Assembly (NCBI RefSeq): GCF_035222485.1
Contig: NC_085924.1
Span: 1,302,001 to 1,366,000, forward strand
Reading direction: 5' to 3'
DNA: 64,000 bases
DNA from: Podospora pseudoanserina
Taxonomy: Eukaryota > Ascomycota > Sordariomycetes > Sordariales > Podosporaceae
Position numbers and translations under genes: made by a program. The notes below the pieces were generated by a model that did not search any database, was not told the origin of the DNA, and worked only from the letters and a program-made list of their open reading frames with translations. Numbering within the stretch: the stretch's first letter is position 1; each line of letters starts with the position of its first letter. This document shows, in pieces, positions 45,034 through 55,225 of the stretch.

Positions 45034-45750
45034 ATGGCAGCCAACGAAGTCTACCAATACTCCCTGATATCCGCCCTCATGGACGGCGTAGCCTCCAACG
45101 GCATCCCCATATCCGACGTTTTGCGCCATGGCGACCACGGTCTCGGCACCTTTAAGAACATGGTTGGCGAGATGATTGTCCTCGACGGGGAGGTGTACCA
45201 GATGAAGGCCGACGGTTCGGTGGTACATGTCGACCCGGAAGAAACCATCACACCCTTTGCAACGGTCACCAGATTCGACCCCACCACCACTGTCAAGGCT
45301 ATGTTGAAAGATGGCAAGAAAGATCTTCAGGCGTTACTAGATGAGCTCCATCCAGAGGCAACGAACCATTTCCTCGCGATTAGGCTGGATGGGACGTTTG
45401 AGAGGATAGAGTTCAGGACTGCGGGCGGGCAGTGCAGGCCGAGAGAGGGGATGGTGGATGTTTGCTCGAGGCAGACGACACATATGTTTGAGGGGGAGAG
45501 GGGGACGGTGATTGGGTTTAGGTGCCCAGGGTATGTCATGGGGATTAATGTTGCGGGGGATCATTTGCATTTTATCAGTGAGGATCGGGAGAGGGGAGGG
45601 CATATATTGGGGTTTAAGACCGAGGGGGAGATCGAGGTTGGCGTGGCGGTCATGTCGAACTTCCGCCTGGAACTGCCAAAGGGGGATAGAGAGTTTGATG
45701 AGGCGAAGTTGGTGAAGGACGAGGAGGGGATTAAGGCTGTCGAAGGGTGA
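45034..45750 (+). CDS. Alpha-acetolactate decarboxylase
   Basis: A single exon of 238 aa covering the whole ALDC fold, the usual bacterial length. It converts 2-acetolactate to acetoin with CO2 release, using zinc. The zinc ligands are visible as H177-x-H179-x10-H190 (GDHLHFISEDRERGGHILGF), the same spacing as in Bacillus ALDC. The N-terminal signatures GDHGLGTF and GEMIVLDGEVYQ are present, as is the PFATVTRFDP segment. No signal peptide is seen, so the fungal enzyme is probably cytosolic, whereas Bacillus enzymes are often exported. An intronless gene of bacterial type between identical inverted tRNA-Gly genes suggests horizontal origin, though relatives occur scattered in fungi. It may divert acetolactate overflow from valine/leucine synthesis to acetoin or butanediol. 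Confidence 0.94.
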   Translation: MAANEVYQYSLISALMDGVASNGIPISDVLRHGDHGLGTFKNMVGEMIVLDGEVYQMKADGSVVHVDPEETITPFATVTRFDPTTTVKAMLKDGKKDLQALLDELHPEATNHFLAIRLDGTFERIEFRTAGGQCRPREGMVDVCSRQTTHMFEGERGTVIGFRCPGYVMGINVAGDHLHFISEDRERGGHILGFKTEGEIEVGVAVMSNFRLELPKGDREFDEAKLVKDEEGIKAVEG

Positions 45751-46227
45751 GCAGTTAAGGGAAGTGACCTAATATCGTGGAGGTGATAGAGGGTTGGTGG
45801 TGGAGGAAGTCTTGATTTTGTCTTGGCAAGATCTTCCTCTTTCGCGCTAAAATTATTCCCAAAACAGCTCCGCATTCTCCGGGGCACAGCAGGCGTGGTG
45901 TACCTTAACTGACCGTCAATGAAGAGAAGCCATAAAGTACCTCAAGGGAACCAGGTGCAATGAGCTATCAGAAGCGAGGATGGCACTTCAGGTGAAGGGA
46001 AAGGTTACTTGTACCTGGGTACTTCCTCGAGCTGGACTTGTGTCACCGCAACAGCGGAGAATGCGATGCCGGGACTTTATCCGAGCTGTTCCCCAGGCCC
46101 ACGTAAGCACGCCAGGCAACCATGAGCGTCACCACGATAGCAGCGCAAACACCTCAATGTCCCCGGCGTGTTCTCTTGAAATCAGAATCATCGTTTTGCG
46201 CTATAACAATCGACAGCAGCAGTCACG
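45751..46227. other. Intergenic, promoter of the next gene
   Basis: No feature supported. Short frames only. Confidence 0.4.
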
Positions 46228-47847
46228 ATGCGGATTGGCAGCCTGAGACATGCAGCCGTTTGGGTGGCTTGCCTGTCCCACCATGTGGCGGCTGTCAATC
46301 ATCGGGACCCCGCCGAGGGGGCAGCCAGGATGAATGCTTACGAAATCTTCAACGCCATCCATTCCGCCATGCGACAATGGGGCTCATCTTTGAACCATAA
46401 TGGCCTGTCAACTTTCGTCGCCACTGTTCCTGCTGGAGTGACCTTGTACCACGGCACCTGGAGGTCAACTCCGCCACCTGGTCCAGAATGGCTCGCCTTC
46501 GAGATTGAGCACGCAGAGCTATTTGCTCACCCGCGATGGAAGTTTCCGCCGCGGGAGTTGAACACTGCGGGCTCTTCCATGCCGCTCCAGCGCCAACGAG
46601 GGATTTTCTTCCAGGGAGAAAACGATTATGAAGTTCGAGAAGATGGCGAAGATGAAAAAGGGTACCTCCAGATCTACAAAACGACACAGCCTGTTCGGCT
46701 GCTCTACCTAGACGGTACGAGTGCCGCCAACACGGAGATGGGCACCCTGGACTTGCAAGACTTTGTTATCCGAGGGGACCGCAATGCTGAAGCTTGGGAT
46801 GAGTTCGGTCGTGCCAAAAGTCTCTGTGATATTGTCACGAGCTGGGGTCTTCAGGGTGTAATTCGGATGGAAGCCGGTTTTGAGATCATCAAGTGCAACT
46901 TTTCTGACAGCATGGAGCTGGTTTCCGCTATCCAGCGTCCAGCTGATCCGTCCAACTCTGATGGGCTAGGCTGGGAAGGGTATGCTGAAGTTCACCCTTT
47001 TGAATGGATCAGCGCTGTTGCTCAGCGGTACCATGGTATTGGTGGCTCCAGGATAGAGCTCGATTTCTCTTCCATGGTCTCGGCGATGTTTTACCCTGTC
47101 AACCTCACCAATGACAAATCGTCAAAGCCAAATCTTCCACGATTGTGGTATGCAACAGAGGACGAGTTGCTGAGCATCAGGTCCCGCGTGGAGGAGGTGG
47201 TACATGAGCGCCTGGACGGCAAACACACTTCCATTAACTGGCAGGAGGTTACCGATCTGATCATCACACGCTATGCAGATAGGCTTTGGTTCATGGCAGA
47301 AAGAGCTCAGTCAATATTGGAGTTCCAAGGCGAGCTCAACCATCTGACAAATACCCATATCGACTACGGCGAGAAAGACATATATCATGCCGCCTGTTCA
47401 CGCTGCGAACGCCACTATATCCGCTCAGCCACGCCCAAGACTCCAGAAGACCATCTTATTCTCGCCGCCATGGAGGAAGTGACGCATGCTATCTGCGAGA
47501 GACTATTCGTAGTGCGCCTTTTCATCAAGAATCGGATCAGGATTGACAAGCTCAAATACAACGACAAAGTACCTGCGAGCCGTATGGATGAACTTCTTCA
47601 ATCTTCAAAGAAGGCTATCAGGGAGTTGATGGACCAGCTGAAGTGGACAAGATGGAAGGAGTGCACCACCTGTGAATTTCACGAGGTGTGCTTTGTGCCG
47701 CTGTGGCCTGTCGGTGACAAGGACTCGTACGAGCAGCCCAACTGCAGGAATCATTCTTCGATTCAGAATAGCTGGTGGGATAACCGGTACTGGGATATGC
47801 CGAAGATGCCGCATGCGCCGAAGCCGCCTTCGCGTGAGGACCTTTAA
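46228..47847 (+). CDS. Secreted protein of unknown function, 539 aa
   Basis: An intronless frame starting MRIGSLRHAAVWVACLSHHVAA, a plausible signal peptide, followed by VNHRDPAEGAARMNAYEIFNAI. The body has TVPAGVTLYHGTWR, EWLAFEIEHAELFA and GYLQIYKTTQPVRLLYLDG, then a long helical part with Cys pairs (ACSRCERHY, ECTTCEFHEVCF). I recall abundant secreted ascomycete proteins with the pattern LYHGT...PEWLAFE, several with uncertain function, but cannot assign a named domain. The TLYHG then GTW pattern is loosely reminiscent of ADP-ribosyltransferase starts, which is only a thought. Cysteines suggest disulphides. It lies between ALDC and a tRNA-Gly. Confidence 0.8.
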   Translation: MRIGSLRHAAVWVACLSHHVAAVNHRDPAEGAARMNAYEIFNAIHSAMRQWGSSLNHNGLSTFVATVPAGVTLYHGTWRSTPPPGPEWLAFEIEHAELFAHPRWKFPPRELNTAGSSMPLQRQRGIFFQGENDYEVREDGEDEKGYLQIYKTTQPVRLLYLDGTSAANTEMGTLDLQDFVIRGDRNAEAWDEFGRAKSLCDIVTSWGLQGVIRMEAGFEIIKCNFSDSMELVSAIQRPADPSNSDGLGWEGYAEVHPFEWISAVAQRYHGIGGSRIELDFSSMVSAMFYPVNLTNDKSSKPNLPRLWYATEDELLSIRSRVEEVVHERLDGKHTSINWQEVTDLIITRYADRLWFMAERAQSILEFQGELNHLTNTHIDYGEKDIYHAACSRCERHYIRSATPKTPEDHLILAAMEEVTHAICERLFVVRLFIKNRIRIDKLKYNDKVPASRMDELLQSSKKAIRELMDQLKWTRWKECTTCEFHEVCFVPLWPVGDKDSYEQPNCRNHSSIQNSWWDNRYWDMPKMPHAPKPPSREDL

Positions 47848-47988
47848 GGAGCAACAAGAGAAACGTTTTCCCCATTACATACCATGCAGAACAGCCTGTT
47901 GATGTCCGAAGATGACTGAACCCCTGAAAAAGACAAGTCATGTTGAAGAAAAAAGAATCGGCCTTTTAAGGAAAGGCAAAAGTTTGAT

Positions 47989-48059
47989 TGCATCAGCCGT
48001 GAATCGAACACGGGGCCCATCGATGGCAACGATGGATTTTACCACTAAACCACTGATGC
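47989..48059 (-). tRNA. tRNA-Gly (GCC)
   Basis: 71 nt, identical in sequence to the plus-strand copy at 44514. Anticodon GCC, no intron. Confidence 0.96.
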
Positions 48060-48359
48060 TGTTGGATTTGTTGAAGGTTCGGGTCGGAGTGAGGCATTTT
48101 GTGTGCGGAGTTGCGTCCCGGGCCTAGCCCTGCATGATGGACAGGGGGCCCCCTTTTTTCTAAACATGCAATGGATTCCTGGCCCTTGATTGTATTTCAT
48201 GAATGGGGAGGCACATAGGAAGCATTCTTTTGCTGGAAGTCATTGTATAAGAAAGGTATCAACATAAACACAGTCACCCCCTGAAATTGATGAAGACATT
48301 TACAAGCACCACGCATACATCATTATCCCGGGTATTTGCACCCGTCCGCCAAAATCAGC
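48060..48359. other. 3' flank of the P450 gene
   Basis: No feature seen. Confidence 0.4.
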
Positions 48360-50152
48360 TCAAGTCTCCCGCTCCATAACTCTTACATAGAAGTCATTGA
48401 TCAAGAACAGGCCAAAGGCATTCGTAAACCTCCACGGTTTTGAGGGCTTAGCGACGGCCCAGTCGAAGTTGCGGAACCACTGTCATCTGGTTAGCACACC
48501 CGACGCTTCTCATCATCGTATGTGTAGCCGACGTACCTCAAACAACATCTTGTTGATCTCCATCTGAGCCACGGGCTTGCCCAAGCACTGCCACTTTCCA
48601 TGCCCGAAAGTCAAGTCGTTGATCCTGGTCATCATGGCCAGCTTCTGTTGATCAGTCTCCAGCAGCCACCTTTCAGGCCGGAAAACATCTGCATCTTCGC
48701 CGTAGAGCTCCTTGTCGTGATGCATGGCCAGTGTCGAGACACCAATGCAAGTCCCACCGGGCAAGAAAACCTTCTTCCCGTCGACCACGATGGTATCACC
48801 GCCGGCAGGCACATCCTTTGGCAGCAGGTTCAACACAGGTGGCCAGATTCTGAGTCCTTCCCGGATGACGGCCTGCATGTACGGCATCTGCTTCGCAACA
48901 GCATGAGGAACAATCCCATCACCCCAAGTTCTCTTGGCATGAACGGCATCAATCTCCTCTTGCAGTTTCTTTTGCACCCTCGGCGTACCCAAAACATGGA
49001 GCATGATGCCTCTCAACGCACCGGCGGTGGTGTCAGACCCAGCAACCACTATCATGTCGTTAGCATTCCCGACCTGAAATTATACCCAAAGTAGGAAAAA
49101 AGAGAACTCACTCTGCTCCAAAACCTCACTCCTCAACTCATCCCCCCTCACCCCATGCCGATAAAAGCTCGCCAACATATCCCTCCTTGTATCTGTTGCC
49201 GCGTTCTTCACTCTCTCGTCGATATACCTGAACGTCTCCCTCATCATGGCGCCAAAACCGGTCTTATCCTTCGGGCTGGGTCCCAAAAACTTCCCAATCA
49301 CCGGCGCCTGCACCAACCAAGCCAGATTCAGCGACATAAACATGTTCCCGATCAGCAACCCATCCTCTGAGCTCTTGACAAAGTTATTGATATCGCTATC
49401 CCGATCCAGCATCCCAAATGTGGTCCCAAACGCCACGAGCGAAATGACGTCCATGGTGAAGAACTGAATCTTCTTTGCCAAGTCCATCTTCTTCACAGGG
49501 CCGCCATCAACAGAGAGGTAGTTTCTGCGGATGAGATCGAGGAAGGCAACAACACGGCTGTCGACCGACCCTTCTAACTCGAGGTTCTCCCGGCCGGAGT
49601 ACTATTTCCCTCGTTAATTTTGCTGATTCCAAGATGGAAAGCACAGAATCCCAACTCACCCCAGGTGCAATCTTCTTCCTGGTAGCATCATGCTTCTCCG
49701 TGTCCGCCTGACTGAAAATGTTATCCCTCTGGTACTCGACCCTCACCGCCTTGAAGTACCAGTCACTCCTCCGATATCCAGGTTTGGTGTTGACATGGAT
49801 CCAGACTTCGGGTGACGAGGAAAGAACAGAATTTGGTCCGATGCGTGCAATCTTGCCTGTAATCCCCAATCCATCATCAGCAATCGCTCCTCAAACAAAA
49901 AGCCATGATTCACAAAGACTTACCATATCGTTCCGAAATATCATAATAATACTGATAAGCCCTCTCATTCCAAATCGACCAATTATGCGGTATATCGCTC
50001 CAGCCCGCAAACCACGGGCCCGGCACATGCGCCAACTTGAAGTACGTCCTGATTTGACTCAAGAAATAAACCGCAACGAAAGCCACAGTGATCTCAACCT
50101 TGTGCTCAGACACAAGGTCAACGACCTGAGTCAAGGTCTGGCTGACAGCCAT
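48360..50152 (-). CDS. Cytochrome P450 monooxygenase (pisatin demethylase-like group)
   Basis: Five exons: 50152..49924, 49856..49660, 49601..49112, 49048..48537 and 48479..48360, giving 515 aa. Joins read YDISERY-G-KIARIGPNS, KKIAPG-YSGRENLELE, EVLEQ-M-VAGSDTTAG and NKMLFE-WFRNFDWAV. The fourth exon uses the acceptor GATAG (49050-49049), preceded by a perfect GCTAAC branch site. An earlier AG would break the frame. The N-terminal helix (VEITVAFVAVYFLS) anchors it in the ER, followed by the proline hinge HVPGPW. The I-helix AGSDTT is at 308-313, ExxR at Glu369-Arg372, and the heme loop FGHGKWQCLG has ligand Cys460. The closest pattern I know is the pisatin demethylase-type fungal P450s; substrate unknown. 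The two nearest genes do not make a biosynthetic cluster. Confidence 0.94.
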
Positions 50153-50931
50153 GATGACCAACAAACAAGAACCAAAATGGAAAAGACGAGGATAGTCGTC
50201 GAAAAAAAACGAGGATACGAATACCGAGAACCTGGGTCCGGCATCCAGCTATAAAACCACCTGAGAAGCATGTGGTTCCACAAAAATCTCACTCACATCC
50301 ACCCCAGCCCGCCCTCCTTTCGCAAAGCTACCTGTCTGTCACCATATCACACGGCACTATCGATACCCTTTAGACTCCTCCCAAAACCTGTCGCAATTCC
50401 CAATCTCTGCCGTGACAGGTATAGACTGCATTCTACAGCTTCCAAGTAAGTCTAGCGTCCCCGTTCTCCCGCCCGGAGCCAATGCAGCCCTTTGGTACCC
50501 CATCACCCATCACGGTCCCAGCAATTGCCCACCCCTCCAATCACAACCACCCTCCCGCTTTCCTGACCCATATGCAAAGCCGGCTGGCACCACAACTCTG
50601 GGGCTACGTCCGTGTCAACAGGGGCAGAGGGGACAGAGGTCTCTAGAACCAAAAAAAAACAAGGTAACGAATTCTCAATTCCCCCCATCATTGGCCCGCT
50701 AAAACTCTTATATGGTTGCCTGCCCCTAGCTCACAACTCCCGCATATCGCCCCTGTCATTTAACAACAACAACAACCCCACCACAGCACCATCATCCCCA
50801 CCATCACCACCATCACCACCACTATCGTGGACAAAAAGCCTCGCTAGTACAAATCCCCCCCTTTTCCCTCCCAATCACCTCCATACAGCGCCATCCTCGG
50901 ATCATCCAAGTCCAACCAGCCCAAAAACGGG
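50153..50931. other. Intergenic, P450 promoter side
   Basis: CT-rich and CA-rich low-complexity tracts (for example AAC and ACCACCATC repeats at 50765-50825). A TATA-like CTATAAAACC lies near 50252. No gene supported. Confidence 0.5.
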
Positions 50932-51802
50932 CTACTGATACCCGATCAGCTTCTGCAAATCAGCGTCGTAATACTCGCAGATCTTCTCAAGCGAGGACGC
51001 CAAGTATTGGTTCTCTTCCTGTTTACAGCGTTAGCTTTCCTTCCCTCTCTTTCCAAAAAAAGTGGGGAGGGTTCTCACCTGTCGTAGATACCCCTTTGTC
51101 ATAAAACAACTGTAAATCAACCTCTCCTCATCCCTTGTCGTGTTAGCACTACCTTCATGAAAGCAGCTGCTAAGCATCGCGAACCCATCCCCGGGGTTCA
51201 TCTCCGCAAAAAAAGCTAGCTCTTCCCCTAGGAGGCTCCATCTGATCCCAGAGATGGCTCCCCGGAATGAACCTGGTCGCGCCATTGGCCTTTGTGGTCT
51301 TGTTCCCGGCGACGAACCATCCGATGCCAGTGTCACGCCCGATTTTGTATTGGTCAGCTGTGATGGCCATGAGGACATTATGCTGAATCATATCATCGTG
51401 GTGCAGCTCCTGGGCTCTGGCGCCGGGGTTGATAGAAAAGACAATTGTGTTGTTGAGCTGAGGGCGGGAGATGGATGTCTCGAGTTTTTGCCCCAGCCAG
51501 GATTTATACTCTGCTGTGAGCATCTTGCTGCAGACGGCTTGGTATAACGGGTTGGCGACGACGCTCTTGAAGAAGGTGGGTGATTTGCCGGCAAGGCCGT
51601 AGACCCGGCGGGTTTCGGGAGGGAAGAAGTCGCCTTTCCAGGGCTTGTCGGCTTCGATGAAGGGGCGGACGTCTTTCTCGATGCCATCTAGTGTTTCTTG
51701 GGGGATGACGTTTCGGATGAGCGCTTGGACAATGTCATCTGGGTTGGCGCTGGCTGGGAACTCTTTCACGTTGGGAAGGTCGGAGGCAAGGCGAGCAACC
51801 AT
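50932..51802 (-). pseudogene. Phytanoyl-CoA dioxygenase (PhyH)-like gene with one frameshift
   Basis: Exons 51802..51079 and 51018..50932 (60-bp intron). Exon 1 begins MVARLASDLPNVKEF and carries the Fe(II) ligand motif HHDD (His134, Asp136), the GIGWFVAGNKTTKANGATRF strand and PGSHLWDQMEPPR. At that point a run of four G holds one base more than the frame allows, near 51230. In the next frame the protein goes on as EELAFFAEMNPGDG, SSCFHEGSAN (second metal His) and LIYSCFMTKGYLRQ, then exon 2 ENQYLASSLEKI to the stop. Everything except this single base looks intact, so it is either a very young pseudogene or a sequencing slip in a G-run. PhyH enzymes are 2-oxoglutarate-dependent hydroxylases; many fungal ones act in secondary metabolism. 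The P450 lies nearby on the same strand. Confidence 0.85.
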
Positions 51803-52393
51803 GTTGAGAATTTCGTTGTTGTGAGGAATTGACCAGATTGGTAGACAAGTTTGTCAAAGAAGTGGTCATATCTGCTTGATGGCCAAAGACACCGTCTTCT
51901 GCAGAGAAGATCGCCATTTTATAGCCAGTTGCCTCTGCCACTACACCATTGATACCATCTGCAAGATGGCTATCCCATTACGAACAACCAACATCAGAAT
52001 GATACAGCCGCCTGGTCTCGGCGTGGTGTACTTGAGAGAAGTGGGAGATTAGCGCGGTCAATTCTGTGATTGGTCCAGCCCACACTTGAAGATAAGAGAG
52101 GTGTGATGCAGACAATTGCGGCCTAGCTGGTGGTTGGATGGCGTGGTGGTGTAGTGGAACATCATAATGCGGGCATTTCACAAACACCTTTGTGGCAAAG
52201 GTTTCCCGGACCACTAGCAGCAACCCACTGGTTCTATCTCTACTTTATCAATCTCTCAATATCTCCACGGTTCACTGTTAAAAAAAAGAAAGCCTCACCA
52301 CCAAGGGTTGACACCACAAAGAAGTCCCATAGAATGGCCAGACTGAAAAACAAAAAAAAGATCGAATGGAATGAATCGTTTCAACGGGAATTG
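51803..52393. other. Upstream region of the PhyH-like gene
   Basis: No supported gene. A tRNA-like remnant at about 52140-52216 is considered and rejected elsewhere. Confidence 0.45.
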
Positions 52394-52481
52394 AGCCCGA
52401 CGTGGGGGTCGAACCCACAACCTTGAGATGACGGAGGAACTCCTTAAGAGTCTCACGCTCTACCGATTGAGCTAGCCGGGC
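52394..52481 (-). tRNA. tRNA-Lys (CTT), intron-containing
   Basis: Acceptor GCCCGGC with GTCGGGC, D-arm TAGCTCAATCGG, anticodon stem TGAGA/TCTCA with loop CTCTTA-A, intron of about 16 nt after position 37, T-loop GTTCGACC. The anticodon is CTT. Confidence 0.95.
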
Positions 52482-52959
52482 GTGGCTATACCCATTTGTT
52501 GATGTTTCATGAGCCCTGTTTTGGATTTATGAGGGAATTTGTGGGTGTGGAGGCTTGAAGGCTAGGATGTGGCTGCTTGTTGTGGTACTGACTCGGGGCG
52601 TGGCAAAGGTTCCAGGGGTATCTTGGCTCGGGACTAGCTCAGCATGAACACTGGCCCATGGGTGGCCATTGCTGCTGAGAAGCTGTCATTGTCTGGAACA
52701 GTTCTACCCGTCCAAACAGACTCGAGTAGGTCGATAGTCTGGCGAATGTTACCGAAGCCGTATTTGCGGTGCATAGCGAACATCCAGACTATCATTTCGA
52801 GGGAAATCCAATGCTGATTCTGAAAGATATACTGCTAAAAGTTGAGGAAGATTTCTCTTCCCATTTTTACATTCACACCCCCCCATGCTTCCAATAGCCT
52901 CGGGCTCATAAGCGCCAACAGAAAATAAAACTTGAAAATAAAACGGGCCGGCAAAAATA
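52482..52959. other. Left shoulder of the AT-rich island
   Basis: Ordinary base composition up to about 52900, then an AT shift. No gene seen. Confidence 0.45.
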
Positions 52960-53207
52960 AATATAGGGACCCTAACGTGTGTGATAAGCAAGTGCCGCAC
53001 TTTTTGACGTGACTTGACCCTCCATATTTAACCTTCTATTTCTCAACTAGAAGCTACGTCTTTTACTTCTAACGAAGCTATAGTAATTCTGGCCGCAAAC
53101 GAGCCGCAGCGAGGATTTACAAGGTTAACGATAGAACTATTCGGCGTCTAGTTGCCGGTACATTTGCACGACGCGATACCCTAGCCAACTCGCGTAAATT
53201 TACGGAT
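52960..53207 (+). mobile_element. Remnant of a pogo/Fot1-like transposon, 5' end only
   Basis: The plus strand from about 53075 codes SNEAIVILAANEPQR, then RIYKVNDRTIRRRL and AGTFARRDTLANSRKF. This is the N-terminal Psq-type helix-turn-helix that opens fungal pogo transposases. It is cut off at about 53207, where an LTR-like sequence begins. It differs from the two copies to the right, so it is another family. The CENP-B and DDE parts are missing. Confidence 0.65.
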
Positions 53208-53260
53208 TATTAAAATATAGTATATATTTGTAGATTTTACAATATATTTTTTCTCGTGGC
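53208..53260. mobile_element. Short fragment of an LTR-like sequence, RIP-altered
   Basis: Matches the first 45 bp or so of the LTR-like sequence at 53518 (shared TTTGTAGATTTTACA). The differences are mostly of transition type. An old, partial copy. Confidence 0.6.
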
Positions 53261-53517
53261 TTATAGTATTTAAAAGCTTTAAGCCATAGCGCCTATAACG
53301 CCTATAGCGGTTATAAAGAGCTAACGTACTTTATAAGCGAGTCAGTTATATAAGTGGGCCAGTCACTTTTCGGCCTCGACGCGTCCTCCTACACTCAACA
53401 TTAACTTTCTCTATAACCTAACATACCTCCTACCTTAAATAAAGCCAGGATAATCTTAGCCCTTAAAGCCATTTAAAAGACTCCGAAATTAAGCCTTCGA
53501 GCCGCAGCAAAGCTATA

Positions 53518-54162
53518 TGTTAAAATACAGCTTTTGTTTGTAGATTTTACAGTGTATCTGAGCCTTGTATATTACAGGGCCTCAGAGGCAATATGATGGC
53601 TTGAATCAGCAGTGTTTAGAGACTGCGGTTACCGGAGCGGAGGCTCGGCCTCCGGAAGCAATCCGAGGTCCCGGAAAGCCGAGCGCTAAGGCCGGTGCCC
53701 TGCAGTGGTCAAACGGTAGCGGCAACGTGGCCTGCAGTGGTTAAACGGTAGCGGCAACGTAGCCTGTAACGAGGCCCCTAACCTTATATTTGGTTAGCGC
53801 ATTTAGCGGGCGTTCGGGCCCGGGAAACGCGCGTTCAGGCCCGGGAACGGAGCTACCCTCGGGAAGCAAGTAAGAGGCCGATGGCCTATAAGACCTCTGC
53901 TTCACACCCTATCCACTGTGGTATTTTTTAGTCTATAAGGTTCAATCAATATACTGGTTCACCACACTCATCAGTGCCTCACAAGCCTATGTTACAGTGA
54001 TTCTCTTCTATATATTACAGGGCGCCGCCCCTGTAATCCTCCCTCCTTCAGTGCCACGGCAACTATCGAATGCTGCAGTCAAAGTCTTCTTCGCTCTCAG
54101 TGTACTGCGCCGATAGCTATTTGAGCCTATATTTACAGGCCTCAATAGCACCTACTTCAACA
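53518..54162. mobile_element. LTR-like insertion (TGTT...AACA), 645 bp
   Basis: Begins TGTTAAAATACAG, ends CTACTTCAACA, with TATA on both sides (53514-53517 and 54163-54166), a possible 4-bp target duplication. It has ordinary GC content amid RIP-ruined flanks. It contains promoter- and leader-like parts (CTATAAGACCTCTGC near 53898, TCAATCAATATACTGG near 53943) and a tandem pair of about 32 bp around CAAACGGTAGCGGCAACGT. It looks like a solo LTR of an unknown LTR-retrotransposon family and is younger than the element it sits in. Boundaries are tentative. Confidence 0.6.
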
Positions 54163-55225
54163 TATACCGAATATAACTTACCGTTTACTTAGCGTATTAT
54201 AACTATTAATAATAGCTAGACTATTAATCCGGTAAGGCTAGATTAGATTAAGTATTTCGATTATTATACAGCGCTCCGGATAAAAAGTAAATACCGGTTA
54301 TTAATCCTCGACGGCTATAAAAGCTATTACTTAACTAAATTCGAACGTTATTATTAATAGAAAAATATTATTACGCTTTATATACTTCTATACTCCTTCT
54401 ATTTCCTTTAGCTACTCGATATTAGTTACTTTAAGCCGTTAAAATAAGCGTATGGTTGCTAGATCGAGGATTTAATACGTATATATATTAACTATATAAA
54501 TAAGCTCGAGTTCCTCTATGCCTTCCGTAAGGCCTTTTTCGCTTCTATAATAGAAAAGAATATATAGAGTAGCTTTATAAGTGCTAGCCTTATATCGTAC
54601 GATCTAGAAAAAGTGCTTTTTAGGTTAGATATAAAGCTTTATATATTAATATCTTTAAACATACGGCCCGGCACTATATAACTTTAGGTCTCCTAGATAC
54701 TATATAACCCTCGAGAAGCTAACTTATAATTAACGCTTATTAAAACTTGTATTACTAACTATTAAAATAGCTTTCCGACTTTAATACTAGCTACGGTAAA
54801 CTAGCTTACTAAAGGTATAACGGCTATAATATACTAGGTAGCTCTTCTTTGTATAGAGGTCTCTTCGCTCCGTAAAGCTAATAAAGCACTAAGCAAGTGC
54901 CGGAAAGCCAAAAAAAATACGTATAAGGCTTGGAGGGTCACTTACTATATAAAAGGCACAGGATCTACTAGATTAGAAAGCCGTAGGCAAGCAGGTAATC
55001 CAGGAAAATCGACAAAGTGGTAGTGGTATAGGGAAGTCTTGTACGAAGACTTAATGCTGTGGTGTATGCGGCAAGCCTGGCCATAACGCGCGCACTTACT
55101 AGGAGACTACAGATGCTTTAGACTTAGCTGTTTCTAATGTTATTATAGTTGGTTAATAGTTTCGTTGTATTATAATGGAGGATGGTAATTATAAGGTAAT
55201 TGAAAGTGACCGGCTCACTTATATA

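Noticed and set aside
45034-45750. Contamination by bacterial DNA as the source of the ALDC gene
   Set aside because: It is flanked on both sides by eukaryotic tRNA genes and fungal genes in continuous sequence; codon use in its first half matches neighbouring fungal genes.
52140-52216. tRNA-like sequence (TGGTGTAGTGG box-A-like, TTTCACAA loop, GGACCAC end)
   Set aside because: It resembles a tRNA-Val (CAC), but there is no proper T-arm or GTTCGA box B and the stems do not pair well. At most a remnant; not listed as a gene.
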